Below, one piece after another: positions 11,205-21,500 of a DNA stretch of 64,000 nt. The notes beneath the pieces were generated by a model. It did no database searches. It was given only the letters and a program-made list of their open reading frames with translations, and was not told where the DNA came from. Source of the DNA: Dugong dugon (lineage: Eukaryota; Chordata; Mammalia; Sirenia; Dugongidae); assembly GCA_030035585.1 (NCBI GenBank), contig CM057476.1, positions 19,266,501 through 19,330,500 on the forward strand, written 5' to 3'. How positions within the stretch are numbered: the stretch's first letter is position 1; the number at the start of each line of letters is the position of its first letter. The translations under genes were made by a program, and so were the position numbers.

Positions 11205-12215
11205 TGTTGGTGTTAGCTGTCCTCAAGTCGGTTCCGACTCATAGCGACACTTTGTACAACAGAACGAAACACTGCCCGGTCCTGCGCCATCCCCACAGTT
11301 GTTGCTATGTTTGAACCTATTGTTGCAGCCACTATGTCAATCCATCTCGTTGAGGGTCTTTCTCTTTTTTGCTGATCTTCTACTTTACCAAGTACGGTGT
11401 CTTTCTCCAGGGACTGGTCCCTCCTGATAACATGTTCAAAGTAAGTGAGACAAAATCTTGCCGTCCTCACTTCTAAGAAGCATACTTGGGCTATACTGCT
11501 TCCAAGACAAGTTTGTCTGTGCTTCTGGCAGTCCATGGTATATTCAGTATTCTTTGCCAACACTATTATTCAAAGCCGTCAATTCTTCTTTGGTCTTCCT
11601 TTATTAATTGTCCAGCTTTTGCACGCAAATGAAGCGATTGAAAATACCATGGCTTGGGTCAGGCGCACCTTAGTCCTCAAGGGGACTTCTTTGCTTTTTA
11701 ACACCTTAAAGAGATCTTTTGCAGCAGATTTGCACAATCGAATTCGTCGTTTGATTTCTTGACTGCTGCTTCCATAGGAGTTGATTGTGGGTCCAAGTAA
11801 AATGAAATCCTTGACAACTTCAATATTTATACTGTTTATCATGATGTTGCTTATTGGTCCAGTTGTGAGGATTTTTGTTTTCTTTATGTTGAGGTGTAAT
11901 CCATACTGAAGGCTGTGGTCTTTGATCTTCATCAGTAAGTGCTTCAAGTCCTCTTCACTTTCAGCAAGCAAGGTTGTGTCATCTGCATAACGCAGGTTGT
12001 TAATGAGTCTTCCTCCAGTCCTGACGCTGCATTCTTCTTCATACAGTCCAGCTTCTCAGATTATTTGCTCAGCGTACAGGCTGAATAAGTATGGTGAAAG
12101 GATACAACCCTGATACACACCTTTTCTGATTTTAAATCACTCAATACCCCCTTGTTCTGTTCGAATGACTGCCTCTTGGTCTAAATATGGATACAATTCA
12201 CAAAATTCAGTAAAA
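11205..12215 (-). mobile_element. RTE/BovB-type LINE, 3' 1 kb with RT motifs
   Basis: On the minus strand this carries the C-terminal half of an RTE reverse transcriptase: GVYQGCILSP (about 12125-12095), the catalytic YADD box at 11989-11978, LAESEEDLKHLLMKIK, AMVFSIASFACKSWTI, then after frame changes RRDQSLEKDTVLGKVE and DRAVFRSVVQSVAMSRNRL at the end. Frameshifts separate the pieces, so it is inactive. It is 5'-truncated and ends in the RTE tail also seen on composite SINEs. Confidence 0.9.
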
Positions 12216-12319
12216 CTCATCTATGAATCCTTTTACAATCCAAGCCTAAAATGCCCTCCTTGAGGCCCACCATAAACATGAAGACCTCTGTATTCTACAG
12301 AGCTGCCTCCTGGGGACAC

Positions 12320-12376
12320 CCTAAAACCAAAAATCAAATTCGTTGCCGTAGAGTCAATTCTGACGCATGTGGCAGA
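12320..12376 (-). mobile_element. AfroSINE, 3' end only
   Basis: AAACCAAAAATCAAATTCGT and GTAGAGTCAATTCTGACGC in reverse orientation. Confidence 0.7.
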
Positions 12377-12524
12377 ATAAATATACTCATCCAAGAGAGT
12401 CAGGATCCTAAGCCAATGACTCTCATGATTTTCTGGAAAACAAAGAACATTCATCAGTAAAGTCAGTTGCTAGAGAGAACAAGAAAGTAGAAACAAGGAG
12501 ATTTGATTTTCATTTATCCCAGCT

Positions 12525-12680
12525 CAGTCACTGAAGAAATATTTATTTTGTGTCTACTATGAGCCAGGTGCCATGTCAGGTACTGGGGACACATCAGTGA
12601 GCAAAACAGGCATGGTCCCTTTCCTCATGGAGCTTACTAAACTCACCTGGCACTCATCTGATCCTCTGCACATGGCAGAC
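12525..12680 (+). mobile_element. Old mammalian repeat (TTTATT...TGAGCCAGG type)
   Basis: AATATTTATTTTGTGTCTAC, GAGCCAGGTGCCATGTCAGG, TCAGTGAGCAAAACAGGCATG; the family name is not certain (L2/CR1-like age). Confidence 0.6.
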
Positions 12681-12689
12681 ATCACTAAT

Positions 12690-13310
12690 CGATCACAGCA
12701 CTCTCCCACTGAGCCTTCTGAATCCTCAAACTCATGTTCCTGGCAGCCTCTCCTAAATGATTAACCTAGACACAAGGGACAAAAACTCATTTGCCCTTTA
12801 ATTTTGGGCACTCAATAAATGGTAGCTATTACCTAATCCAGCCTCCTCCTGATATAAGTGAGGAAATTGAGGCTCAGGAGGGAGAAGCAAATTGCTTTAG
12901 TCACCCAGTGGTAGATCCTGGCCCCAAATTAAGGTATTTTTAAATTTTTTATTTTTTCTTTTCCCCTTGTATTCCTCACTGTTTCATGATTCAGCCATTG
13001 GATAACAGAATTCAGGATATATCAAAGTTCTTCATTATGGGTTTCTGCATTTTTTGGGGGTACATGTTTGCCTCAAGAACAAATAAAAAAAAATCTTTTT
13101 AGCCAAAGAGACAGAGGAATGAGTTGTCCACTGCCACAGCAAGTCTGCTCAGGAAGAAGCCACATTAAGACTTCAGCAGAACTTCTTCCTGTGATTATAT
13201 TAAGGGCCTAAAGACTAATGTTAGGTTCAGCCTCAAAACAGTCACAGTTTTACAATTCCTTTAATTGCTGCTCAGCTCCACAAAGCAAATGGCTGTATTT
13301 TATTTTAAGA
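12690..13310. other. SVOP intron 5, nothing certain
   Basis: A MIR-like scrap (GAGGAAATTGAGGCTCAGG, 12860-12925) followed by AT-rich unique sequence. Confidence 0.5.
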
Positions 13311-13412
13311 GGTGCTTCTCTTCCTTTCCTTTCTTTCTTTTCCTCCCTCCTTCCCTTCTTCCCACCTTCCTTCCTTCTTTCCCTCCCTCCCTCCTTCGTC
13401 CCTTCCTTCCAG
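13311..13412 (+). repeat. Polypyrimidine (CCTT/CCCTT)n tract
   Basis: About 100 bases nearly free of purines (CTTTCCTTTCTTTCTTTTCC, CCCTCCCTCCCTCC). On the SVOP sense strand it is polypurine, which can form triplex DNA. Confidence 0.9.
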
Positions 13413-13876
13413 CCAACCAGAAAATCACTGATACTCTCCTGAAATTGGAAGTGAGTGGGATGGTAGATGGGGGCAGAGTCTACAGAGCTCTGAGCTAAAG
13501 ACCAGAGTAACCCGTCTCAGGTTAACAGGAAGGAGGAAACAACTTTGACTCTCTTTGGGAGGCTGGAAGAGGTCTTTCCAACTGACCTCTCCAATACCTT
13601 AACCAACCAAGATTCTCCTGGCTTTGGTGGCTTCAGTTAGTTTTCCAGACTTGCTGACTCTAGCCCCGCCACATCCAGTTCTTGGCAGTTATCAATCAAC
13701 ATCTCCCAGGTGTCTGCTGCTGGCCCATGTGTTCCCTGTTCAGTGACAGTAGGCAAGGCTGTAGCTGGAGTCTACTTCCTGTTCAGCACTGTTCAAACAC
13801 CCATTCATTCATTGAGCCAACATATATTTACTGAGCACCTATAGATTCAAGCCACTAGCATTATGGTTAAGGCAAG

Positions 13877-14450
13877 TGTCTTAGGCTGAGTTCTCTAGAG
13901 AAGCAAAACCAATAAAGCATATAAATAAATACATATAGGGAGAGACTTATATCAAGGAGATGGCTCACATGGTTGTAGAGGCTGGAATGTCCCAAGTCAG
14001 TGGATCAGGCTGGAGGCTTCTTCTGATTCACACAGCCATAGGGGCTGGTGAATCCAAAATCAGCAGGTCAGACAGCAGGGCTCTTGCTCACAGGCTGCGA
14101 AGACTGACAAATCCCAAGACCAGCAGGCAAGACTGCAGGTAAGCTGCTAGCTCAAGTCCCAGGAACCAGAAGTCAGACAAACAGCAGGCAGCTGCAGGAT
14201 CCAGAGCAAGCAAAAGCCCCCAAGCCTTGCCAGATGTCCACTTATAGTCGATGCAGACCACATACCCAAGGAAACTCCCTTTCAACTGATTGGCTACTCA
14301 TAGCAGATCCCATCATGGATGTGGTCACATTATATCAAATCTCATCATGGAAGTGATCACATCATCATAGGACTGTCAAACTATATCATAACTGCCAAAT
14401 CACTGAGAATCATGGCCCAGCCAAGTTGACACACAACGCTAACGATCACA
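13877..14450 (-). mobile_element. Solo LTR, family B, 574 bp
   Basis: Plus-strand ends TGTCTTAGG and GATCACA, flanked by perfect 5-bp duplications GCAAG (13872-13876 and 14451-14455). Read on the minus strand it begins TGTGATCGTTAGCG and shares the CAACTTGGCTGGGCC start segment with LTR family A. No internal genes. Confidence 0.82.
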
Positions 14451-14479
14451 GCAAGGTTTCTAGACTTAGAGCAGGGGGA

Positions 14480-14660
14480 GAGACCTGGTTCTATGACATC
14501 CAAATTGTGTGGCCTCAGGCTAGTTGCCCACTCTCTGTGCCTCAGTTTCCTCATCTGTAAAATCAGAGTGATAACAGTACCTACTTTGTTGGTTTTTACG
14601 GGGATTGAACGAGTGTGCATTGTGCTTGGTGTAGTGCCTGGCACACAAGGCACTACTTTA
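14480..14660 (+). mobile_element. MIR SINE
   Basis: TGTGGCCTCAGGCTAGTTG, CTCAGTTTCCTCATCTGTAA and TAGTGCCTGGCACA. Confidence 0.88.
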
Positions 14661-14719
14661 TTTTCAGTCCATGACATACCAGTTGTAGGAGACCTTGCCT
14701 GTTACCTACCCAGTATCTG

Positions 14720-14888
14720 TTGTTGTTGTTGTTAGGTGCCATCGAGTTGGTTCCAACTTATAGTGACCCTATCTACAAACAGAATGAAACACTGCCGGTT
14801 CCTGCGCCATCCTCATGATCATTGTTATGCTGGAGCCCACTGTTGCAGCCACTGTCTCAGTCCATCTCTATATCCTCCTTTTTCCTTC
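14720..14888 (-). mobile_element. RTE LINE 3' end
   Basis: TTGTTGTTGTTGTTAGGTGCC then CACTGCCGGTTCCTGCGCCAT in reverse orientation; 5'-truncated. Confidence 0.85.
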
Positions 14889-14957
14889 CCAACAGAAATC
14901 TAAGTTTGTTTAGTTATCCATCTATTCCCATCTCCAGAAGCAATTTTGATTAGTCTA

Positions 14958-15035
14958 AACCAGTAGTTCTCAAAGTGTGGTCCCTGGACCAGCAGCATCA
15001 GCATCACCTGGGAACTTGTTAGAAATGCTGTAATT
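14958..15035 (-). mobile_element. MER5A fragment
   Basis: AGTTCTCAAAGTGTGGTCCC and CAGCATCACCTGGGAACTTG are the MER5A end in reverse orientation. Confidence 0.82.
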
Positions 15036-15084
15036 ACAATGTGGCTGACATGAGTGACGTGCCTATGATATACCCACCATTGTA

Positions 15085-15285
15085 CAATGCAATTCACACC
15101 CATGACCTCAATTAACCCTCAGATATATAGGTTCTGTTATTTTCTTCTTTACATATATGAGGAAGTGGATGGTCAGAGAGGTCAATGCACTTGCCCAATG
15201 TCACACAGCCAGGAGTGGCAGAGTTGAGACTGAATCCAGGTCTGTCTGACTCCAGAGCCCAAGCATTTAACCACTACATAAGTCT
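15085..15285 (+). mobile_element. MIR SINE
   Basis: CACTTGCCCAATGTCACACA and GAATCCAGGTCTGTCTGACTC. Confidence 0.88.
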
Positions 15286-16067
15286 GCCTCTGGAAAAACT
15301 GCTGGCTGATGGGGGAGATGTCCAAGGAAGACCTCAATGAAGCAGTCAGAGAGTGTAGTAGTTTAGAATAAGCACCATTGGAGTGGTGGCTATTCCCTAA
15401 GCAGGGCTCTTAACCAAGTAAACCTTGCCGGGATTTATACAGATTGAGTCAGAGTTGACTCAAAGGCATCTGGAACTGGAATTGGATTTTCTCCCATAAG
15501 GTCCAAGTTTATAGTTTGGAGGACTATGGCTTCACACTGAAAGAATCAAAGAGCTTGAGCACAATAAGAGCAACATAAAAATAGAAAGAGGACCATCCAA
15601 AGCTAGGAAGGTAACAAATAAGAAAAACAATAAGAGCTCGCTGCAATTCCAGACCACATAAATTCCCTTCTTATTTGCAAACCCATTTCATGTCCTGTTT
15701 GAGCCTGGGCTCCCCTAGAAGCAAACCCCAAGACAAGGATTCCAGTTCAAATAGTTTATTTAGGTGGTGATCCCGGGAAGCACCAATAGGTTGTTCCTTA
15801 TTGGGAGGTGAGATGGGGGAGGAAGGCAGACAATTCAAAGTGTACTCATGAGCAGGTCCCCACTGCGGGCTGGGATTGAGAGACAACCCACGTTAGAGCA
15901 AGGAGCTGGGGTCTTTATCTACCAAGGTTTGCCTGGCATTTGTTGAGGTTGCCCCCAGCAGTGTCAGGGTGAAAGGGAATGGAAAGCACCAGGGGATATG
16001 GGTGGGCACCAACAGCATCTTCTACAGATCATATTCTGAAATATACAAACTTTGGCCCCATTGAAAC
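15286..16067. other. SVOP intron 5, nothing recognised
   Basis: No clear repeat or exon apart from a faint AfroSINE-like scrap near 15440-15500. Confidence 0.5.
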
Positions 16068-16276
16068 AAATAAACAGAAAACCTGTTGTCATTGAGTCGA
16101 TTCTGCCTCATGGCAACCCCATGTGTTACAGAGTAGAACCGCCCCATAGGGTTTTCTTGGCTGTAATCTTTACGGAAGCAGATTGCCAGGGCTTTCTCCT
16201 GAGGAGCTGCTTGGTGGGTTTGAACTTGCCAACCTTTCGGTTAGCAGCTGAGCACTTAACCATTGTGCCACCACGG
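16068..16276 (-). mobile_element. AfroSINE, long form
   Basis: AAACAGAAAACCTGTTGTCATT to ACCATTGTGCCACCACGG. Confidence 0.9.
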
Positions 16277-16464
16277 ATGTGTTAATTGAAAAGCGTCCAC
16301 AGCGGCTTTAGAGCAATGTCTTCGTACTGCACTTCGACTCAAAAGCAAGTTTCAGCGACATAGTCCCTAATTGTTGTTGTGTGCCATCCAGTCAGTTCCA
16401 ACTCATAGCGACCCTATAGGACATGGTAGAACCGCCCCATAGTGTTTCCAAGGCTGTAATCTTT

Positions 16465-17030
16465 TTTTTTTTTAATTGTGCTTTAGGTGAAACTCTACAG
16501 AGCAAACTAGTTGCTTATTCAACAATTTATACACACATTGTTTTGTGACATTGGTTGCAACGTGCAATGTGTCAATCCTCTCCCCTCCCAAACCCCGATT
16601 CCCCATTTCCACCCGTCCATTTTTCCTGTCCCTTCCTGCCTTCTTGTCATTGCTTTTAGGCAGGTGTTGCCCTTTTGGTCTTGTATACACGACTGAATTA
16701 AGAAGCACGTTCCTCACGTGTTATTATTTGCTTTAGAGACCTATCTAATCTTTGGCTAATCTATAGCAAAAGAGAGGAAGACCCTCAACAAGGTGGACTG
16801 ACACAGTGGCTGCAACAATGGGCTCAAGCATAACGATTGTGAGGATGGGGCAGGACCGGGCGGTGTTTCGTTCTGTTGTACAGGGGGTCGCTATGAGTCA
16901 GAATTGACTTGACAGCACCTAACAACGACAACAAATCTTTGGCTGAAGGGTGAACTTCGGGAGTGGCTTCAGTTCTGAGTTCAAAGGGTGTCCGGGGGCC
17001 ATAGTCTCCGAGGTTCTTCCAGTCTCTGTC
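16465..17030 (-). mobile_element. L1 3' UTR fragment inside AfroSINE
   Basis: Poly-T at the left, then ATTGTGCTTTAGGTGAAAC and the L1 3' UTR in reverse. Interrupted by an RTE fragment at 16758-16933. Confidence 0.88.
16758..16933 (+). mobile_element. RTE LINE 3' end inside the L1
   Basis: GGATGGGGCAGGACCGGGCGG to TTGACTTGACAGCACCTAAC, flanked by 11-bp duplications AATCTTTGGCT (16747-16757 and 16934-16944). Confidence 0.9.
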
Positions 17031-17262
17031 AAGGCTATAATCTTTATGGGAGCAGACTGCCACATCTTTCTCCCAACGAAGCACTTGGTGGGTTCAAACT
17101 GCCAACATTTCTGCTAGCAGCCAAGTGCTTAACCATTGCACCGCCAAGGCTCGTTTAGCCCCTAATTAGGTTCCCAATTGCTAAAGCAGTCAAGTTTTGC
17201 TGTTTGTCAATATCATCATGGAGTGAACCCAAAGGGCACGAGCTTAGAAGAGGTTGCCTTAC

Positions 17263-17334
17263 TGTTTTCCTGCCGTACTGGTCTGAGATGTTTCCCCAGA
17301 GCGTGGAGCTGGACATCATGCCTACAAAGACCAC
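17263..17334 (-). CDS. SVOP: SVOP exon 5 (MFS motif A, residues 128-151)
   Basis: The exon has acceptor CCCACAG and donor GTAAGG, and 24 whole codons. It finishes helix 2 ([14 protein letters not shown]) and carries the loop 2-3 signature of the major facilitator superfamily, [11 protein letters not shown], with Gly141, Asp145, Gly148, Arg149 and Lys150 at the expected places. In MFS proteins this loop governs the conformational switch. The small exon is followed by the 13-kb intron 5. Confidence 0.95.
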
Positions 17335-17404
17335 CTGTGGGTGGAAAGACAGCTTCTGTTAGACAGTGGCAGGGAACAGCGCATCAAACCTGTAACGTCA
17401 CTCC

Positions 17405-17530
17405 CAGGTAATCATAATAATGAGCCAACATTTACTGAGTCCTTGGTAAGGGCATACACTATTTTAAGTGCTTCATGTTATCATATAAGCCTCAACTGTG
17501 TACTACCAGAAATTACCATGATAACTCAGG
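17405..17530 (+). mobile_element. MIR SINE, partial
   Basis: GAGCCAACATTTACTGAGTCC and TTTTAAGTGCTTCATGTTATC, in SVOP intron 4. Confidence 0.65.
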
Positions 17531-17861
17531 GCAGGAAGAAAACTTTAACACATAGAGCCTTATGCACTCAGGAAATTAAAACAACAATAATTTAAAATGT
17601 ATATACTTTGTTAGTTTAAGGGACATGCACAAGTGGGTTCCAACTTTCCAGCAATTGAGCAGGATGTCTGGGACCCTCCAAGTGGCTGAATGGGATGGGG
17701 TGGGTTGCAAGTCTGCCAGGATATGTGGGGCATGAGGCGGGTAAAGGAAGCTGAGGCCATGGGTTTCCATCCAGGGCTTAATTCTTTTCTGCTGAGCCCT
17801 TGGCAGCAGGAGAGGGGGACAAGAACTGAACCCAACAGGAGACAGCCTCTGGGCTTCCTAC

Positions 17862-17960
17862 CGAGGTTAGCAAGGCAACCTGCCAGCTGGGCAGCTGCCA
17901 CTCGCAATGCAGCTGCGGAGCAAGGATGCTCAGAATCATCATCTCCATGGCATCCGCCAT
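17862..17960 (-). CDS. SVOP: SVOP exon 4 (first membrane span, residues 95-127)
   Basis: The exon has acceptor CCCTGCAG and donor GTAGGA, with 33 complete codons (phase 0 at both ends). It encodes [17 protein letters not shown], the first transmembrane helix of the MFS fold with the acidic DAME motif typical of SV2-like transporters, then [10 protein letters not shown] and VALLTS, which begins the second helix. It lies 1,074 bp from exon 3 and 527 bp from exon 5. Confidence 0.95.
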
Positions 17961-18113
17961 CTGCAGGGAGGAAGGAAGCATCGTGAGGCCAGGAAAGCTG
18001 AGGAAGGAAGATTGAGCCCCCCAAGGGGAGGGCTGGGCCCTCGTGAAGTTCGTGACCCCAAAGAGTGTAGGAGACCCCCCTCCACTTCTACTGCCTGCTG
18101 AGTGCCCTACCAC

Positions 18114-19034
18114 ACATCAAAACATACTGAAAAGCTCTAGGAATTAAAACAGTGTGGCACCATGCAGGAATTGACAAATAGACTTTTGACGTTCTTATTT
18201 TGTGCATGTTCAAAAAAATATGAGCACTCCCTAAACAAAGTGGGAAGACATCATATTTCTAAAATCTGAGAAAAACATTTTTATAGTGGTAGAGAGACAA
18301 GGATCCTTTCTCTTCAACTCACTTCAAGGCTAGTTTGTCTTTGGTTTATAGGTCATTGTTCATGTAGAATAATCAGTGTGTTTAACAAGTGCAACCTTTT
18401 AAAACATACTGGAAAGTCCCAGTAATTAAACATTGTGGTACCATTACAGATCTAGACAGATAGATAATGGGGCAGAAATGAGAGTCCAGAAGCAGGCATT
18501 GGCTTTTCAAATTAGTGGGGAAAATGATGTGGGAAAATTTGTGATCCATTAGGAGAAATATGTAGTTAGAACACTGTCTCATACCACTTGTAAACATATT
18601 TCAGTTGTTTTATTAAAGATCTAAATGTTATTTGCCATAGTTAGATTGGGGATTTTAGTAAGGGATATCATGAGTCCCTCCAGGCAGAAGACAAATTTTT
18701 ATCTGTGCCCATTTTTCCAGGGAGAGCTCTACAGCTGATATTAGACTCTCATGATACTCCTCAGCCCCAAAGAGTTGGGAACCATTTAATTAGCTAGAAG
18801 TGTCGATTCCTCCTTGAGGGCAATGGCCAACCACACCAAACTCCCCCCAAGCACAGAGCCCCATTATTGCCACTGTCACTCAGATATACTCTGTTGACTG
18901 GAATTCAAGCAAAGGTCCAATGTGGAGGGAACTGTGTTCTTCCTTGTAGACTACAGAAACCCAGTTGAACAACATGGGGGTTCCTTGGAGACAGAATGTG
19001 AGGTCACTCCCCACCTCCCCCCAGAAGTACTTGC
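18114..19034. other. SVOP intron 3, nothing recognised
   Basis: No repeat or RNA gene recognised; a repeated scrap AAAACATACTGRAAAG occurs at 18120 and 18402. Intron 3 runs from the GC donor at 19034 to the AG at 17961. Confidence 0.5.
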
Positions 19035-19120
19035 CCAAGCCAAGCCAGTGAGGACAGACAGCTTCCATTGGAATTTCCCAAACCCAATGGCTTCCACCGC
19101 ATCTTCCACCATGAAAGTAT
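19035..19120 (-). CDS. SVOP: SVOP exon 3 (residues 66-94), GC donor
   Basis: The exon follows TTCTCAG and begins with AT, completing Asp66, then [19 protein letters not shown] and SVLTGLAW up to Trp94. The [13 protein letters not shown] segment is the conserved pre-membrane motif shared by SVOP and SV2 proteins. After the last codon TGG the intron starts with GCAAGT, not GT. The frame into exon 4 (Met95-Ala-Asp-Ala) requires the cut exactly here, so this is a GC-AG intron. No GT donor nearby keeps both the known protein sequence and the frame. Confidence 0.94.
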
Positions 19121-19214
19121 CTGAGAAGGAGAGAGGGGAGGGGAAGAATCAGTCAGTGAACCCCAAGTTGGAGTTAGTGTGGAGGTGTCTGGGGTGGTCC
19201 CCAACCAAGCTAAT

Positions 19215-19470
19215 TAAAGACAGCAGATGTTGCTTCTAGAACTTATCCTAGAAAAGTATTCCAGCAAGTATGAAGTTCACTACAACATTGTTTACAACAG
19301 GGAAACTGGAAAATTCCAAATGTCTATCAACAGGGATTGGCTAAATAAACTATTATATATCCATATTATGAAATACGACCCATCTGTTAAAAAGAACATG
19401 CAGACATGGAAAGATGCACGTAATATATTGTTCAGACAAAACAAAGTAGACAACAAAATATTGGAAACGT
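19215..19470 (+). mobile_element. Old L1/HAL1 3' fragment
   Basis: CAGGGAAACTGGAAAATTCC, AAATGTCTATCAACAGGG and GCTAAATAAACTATTATATATCC match the L1 ORF2 end region, in SVOP intron 2. Confidence 0.7.
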
Positions 19471-19477
19471 ATAGATA

Positions 19478-19662
19478 TACCAGTTGCCAGCAAGTTGATT
19501 CCAACTCACATTGAACCCATGTGTTTCAGAGTAGAACTGCACTCCATAGGGCTTTTGGTGGCTATGATTGTTCAGAAGTAGGCACCAGGCCTTTCTTCCG
19601 AGGTGCCTCTGGGTGTATTTGAACGGCCAACTTTAACTGTTTGCGCCACCCAGGGACTCCTG
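19478..19662 (-). mobile_element. AfroSINE, long form
   Basis: ACCAGTTGCCAGCAAGTTGATT to GCGCCACCCAGGGACTCC, in SVOP intron 2. Confidence 0.9.
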
Positions 19663-19663
19663 T

Positions 19664-19765
19664 GTTCATCACCATCATCATCACCATCACCACCACAGTC
19701 ACCACCACCATCATCATGATAAACATACTCATTACCATCATCTTTGTCATCATCCTCAGCATTGC
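19664..19765 (+). repeat. Imperfect (CAT/CAC)n microsatellite
   Basis: Runs of CATCATCACCATCACCACC with interruptions. Frames through it give runs of His, Met or Asp that are not genes. Confidence 0.92.
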
Positions 19766-20011
19766 TGCTGCCATCCTCAGCCAAGTATTATGCAATGATG
19801 CTGACTGGCAGGGATTGTGATGTAACCGTGCCTGCTGAAGTAAGCCATGTGGGCCCAGCCTACATGTCCAGTGTCACCCCTGGGCTCTCTGGGCCCTCCC
19901 CCTATCCCTTCACCAGACCCTTCTGAGAGCGCCACCTGGGGAGGCAACCCTGGCACCTCAGAGCCCCTGATCACTGCCCAGGCTGATGCCCCAACTGCAG
20001 GGCACCCTCAC

Positions 20012-20172
20012 CATCGGTGGGATTGGCAAACTCCTTGGGCACAGCTGCCCCATCATCCAGCTCGACGGCCTCTAGGCCTGCGCGGACCCCTTCAATCTGG
20101 ACCTCATGCTCTCCGGAAGCCGTGTCATCCTCTGACCTTGCGCTCTCGCCCGTGCGACGGAATTTCACCACA
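20012..20172 (-). CDS. SVOP: SVOP exon 2 (cytoplasmic N-terminal region, residues 12-66)
   Basis: The acceptor is CTTCCAG before TGTGGTG and the donor is GTGAGG after GATG. The exon gives Val13-Val-Lys-Phe, then a hydrophilic acidic stretch ending in EFANPTD at residue 65, with one base of Asp66. It has no hydrophobic segment and is rich in Glu, Asp and Ser, fitting the cytosolic N-terminal tail of SVOP. The sequence is almost the same as the human protein as I remember it. It is the closest exon to the 24-kb intron 1 and lies 891 bp upstream of exon 3. Confidence 0.95.
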
Positions 20173-20497
20173 CTGGAAGACAGAGATAATCGGATCAGGA
20201 TGGCTAGAACTCCCCCTCGATGGCCTTGCAGCTCAGCGTTTGTGAAAGGCTTTTTTCATGGTCCAGAGAGTTGAATGAGTGGAGGCTGACACTTCTGTGA
20301 GTGGGACTGCTGGGGGGAGGGAGAGATAATTTCAAGAGTTATGTTGAGAAGCTTCCATGTACAGTTGGACAGGTTAAGCACTGTACAACTCCAGGGAGCC
20401 CCATGCACATGGTAGGCAATGTGAATGAGGGTATCTTTGTTCTAGACCTGAGTACTGTTTGGAAGCAGATGTGTTTCAGAATGTAGTTCATCTGGCT

Positions 20498-20718
20498 CTG
20501 CGTAAACCAAAAACCAAACCCATTGCTGTCGAGTTGATTCTGACTCGTGGCGACCCAATGTGTTACACAGTAGATCTGCTCCATAGGGTTTTCTTGGCTA
20601 TAATCTTTACAGAAGCAGATCACCAGGTCTTTCTTCTGCAGCACTGCTGGGTACGTTTGAACTGCCAACCTTTAGATTAGCAGCTGAGAGCAAACCATTT
20701 GCACCACCCAGGAACTCG
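20498..20718 (-). mobile_element. AfroSINE, long form
   Basis: AACCAAAAACCAAACCCATT to CATTTGCACCACCCAGGAAC, 326 bp upstream of exon 2 in intron 1. Confidence 0.92.
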
Positions 20719-20849
20719 CCTCTCTGCATGTAACAGAGGTAATAATTTGGTCACCCAAGCATTAACTTAAGCCCACAAACGTTTGCCCACACAGTTTTTT
20801 TTTTTTTTTTTAAATTTAAAGTGGACACCAAAATTTAAAAATTGAGAGA

Positions 20850-20955
20850 AGTAGAACTGCCCCATAGGGTTTCCAAAGAGCAGCTGGTGGATTCGAACTG
20901 CCAACCTTTAGGTTAGCAACCGATCTCTAAACCACTGCACCACCAGGGCTCCCCT
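20850..20955 (-). mobile_element. AfroSINE, partial
   Basis: AGTAGAACTGCCCCATAGGG to CACTGCACCACCAGGGC. Confidence 0.85.
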
Positions 20956-21085
20956 CTATGAATTAGGTACTGTTATTATCCCTATTTTAAAGATGAGGAA
21001 ACATGCTCAGAGAGGTTAAGACTGTTGCCCAAGATGACACAGCTTGAAGGAGCTGAAGCTCAGGCCTGGGTCTCTTTGGTACTAG
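20955..21085 (+). mobile_element. MIR SINE, partial
   Basis: CTGTTATTATCCCTATTTTAAAG and AGAGAGGTTAAGACTGTTGC. 21086-21384 has nothing else recognised except the T-rich 50-mer at 21247. Confidence 0.8.
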
Positions 21086-21384
21086 ACAGAGCCCTTAGCC
21101 TCAATTGCTGGGCCCCAGTACCTCTCCCAAGCACTCACACCTGTCTGAGGAATGAATGAGAGGCCTGAGCAGAGCTGGCCCACGTGAACAGGTTTGCAGG
21201 GCAGTGGGCAATGGTATGTTCTGGAGCAAGAATGGAAAGGCACAGCTTCTTTTTTTTTTTTTAATTTAAAGTGAATGCCAAAATTTAAAAATTTAAAAAT
21301 TGGCTGACAGCTCTTCAGGGCAGGGGTTCTGGAACTCAGGGAGCCTCAGAACCCCCGCAGGGCTGGTCACAGCACAGAGGGCCG

Positions 21385-21500
21385 GACCCCACCCCCCTGG
21401 AGTGTCTCACTCAGAAGGTCTCGGCTGGGAACAAATCTGCATTTCTAACAAGTTCCCAGGAGGTGCTGATGTTGGTGATCTGGGAACCACACTTTGAGGG
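21385..21500 (+). mobile_element. MER5A fragment
   Basis: ATCTGCATTTCTAACAAGTTC, CCAGGAGGTGCTGATG and CCACACTTTGAGG. 21501-22133 has no recognised repeat or exon; 21530-21680 is GC-rich. Confidence 0.82.

Larger units (their letters stand above)
16372..17153 (-). mobile_element. AfroSINE split by an L1 insertion
   Basis: The two SINE parts are 16372-16464 and 17031-17153. The duplicated target AAGGCTGTAATCTTT (16450-16464) and AAGGCTATAATCTTT (17031-17045) flanks the inserted L1. Confidence 0.88.

Noticed and set aside
19562-19795. Frames rich in Met/Val or Asp/Gly
   Set aside because: Arise from the (CAT/CAC)n microsatellite.
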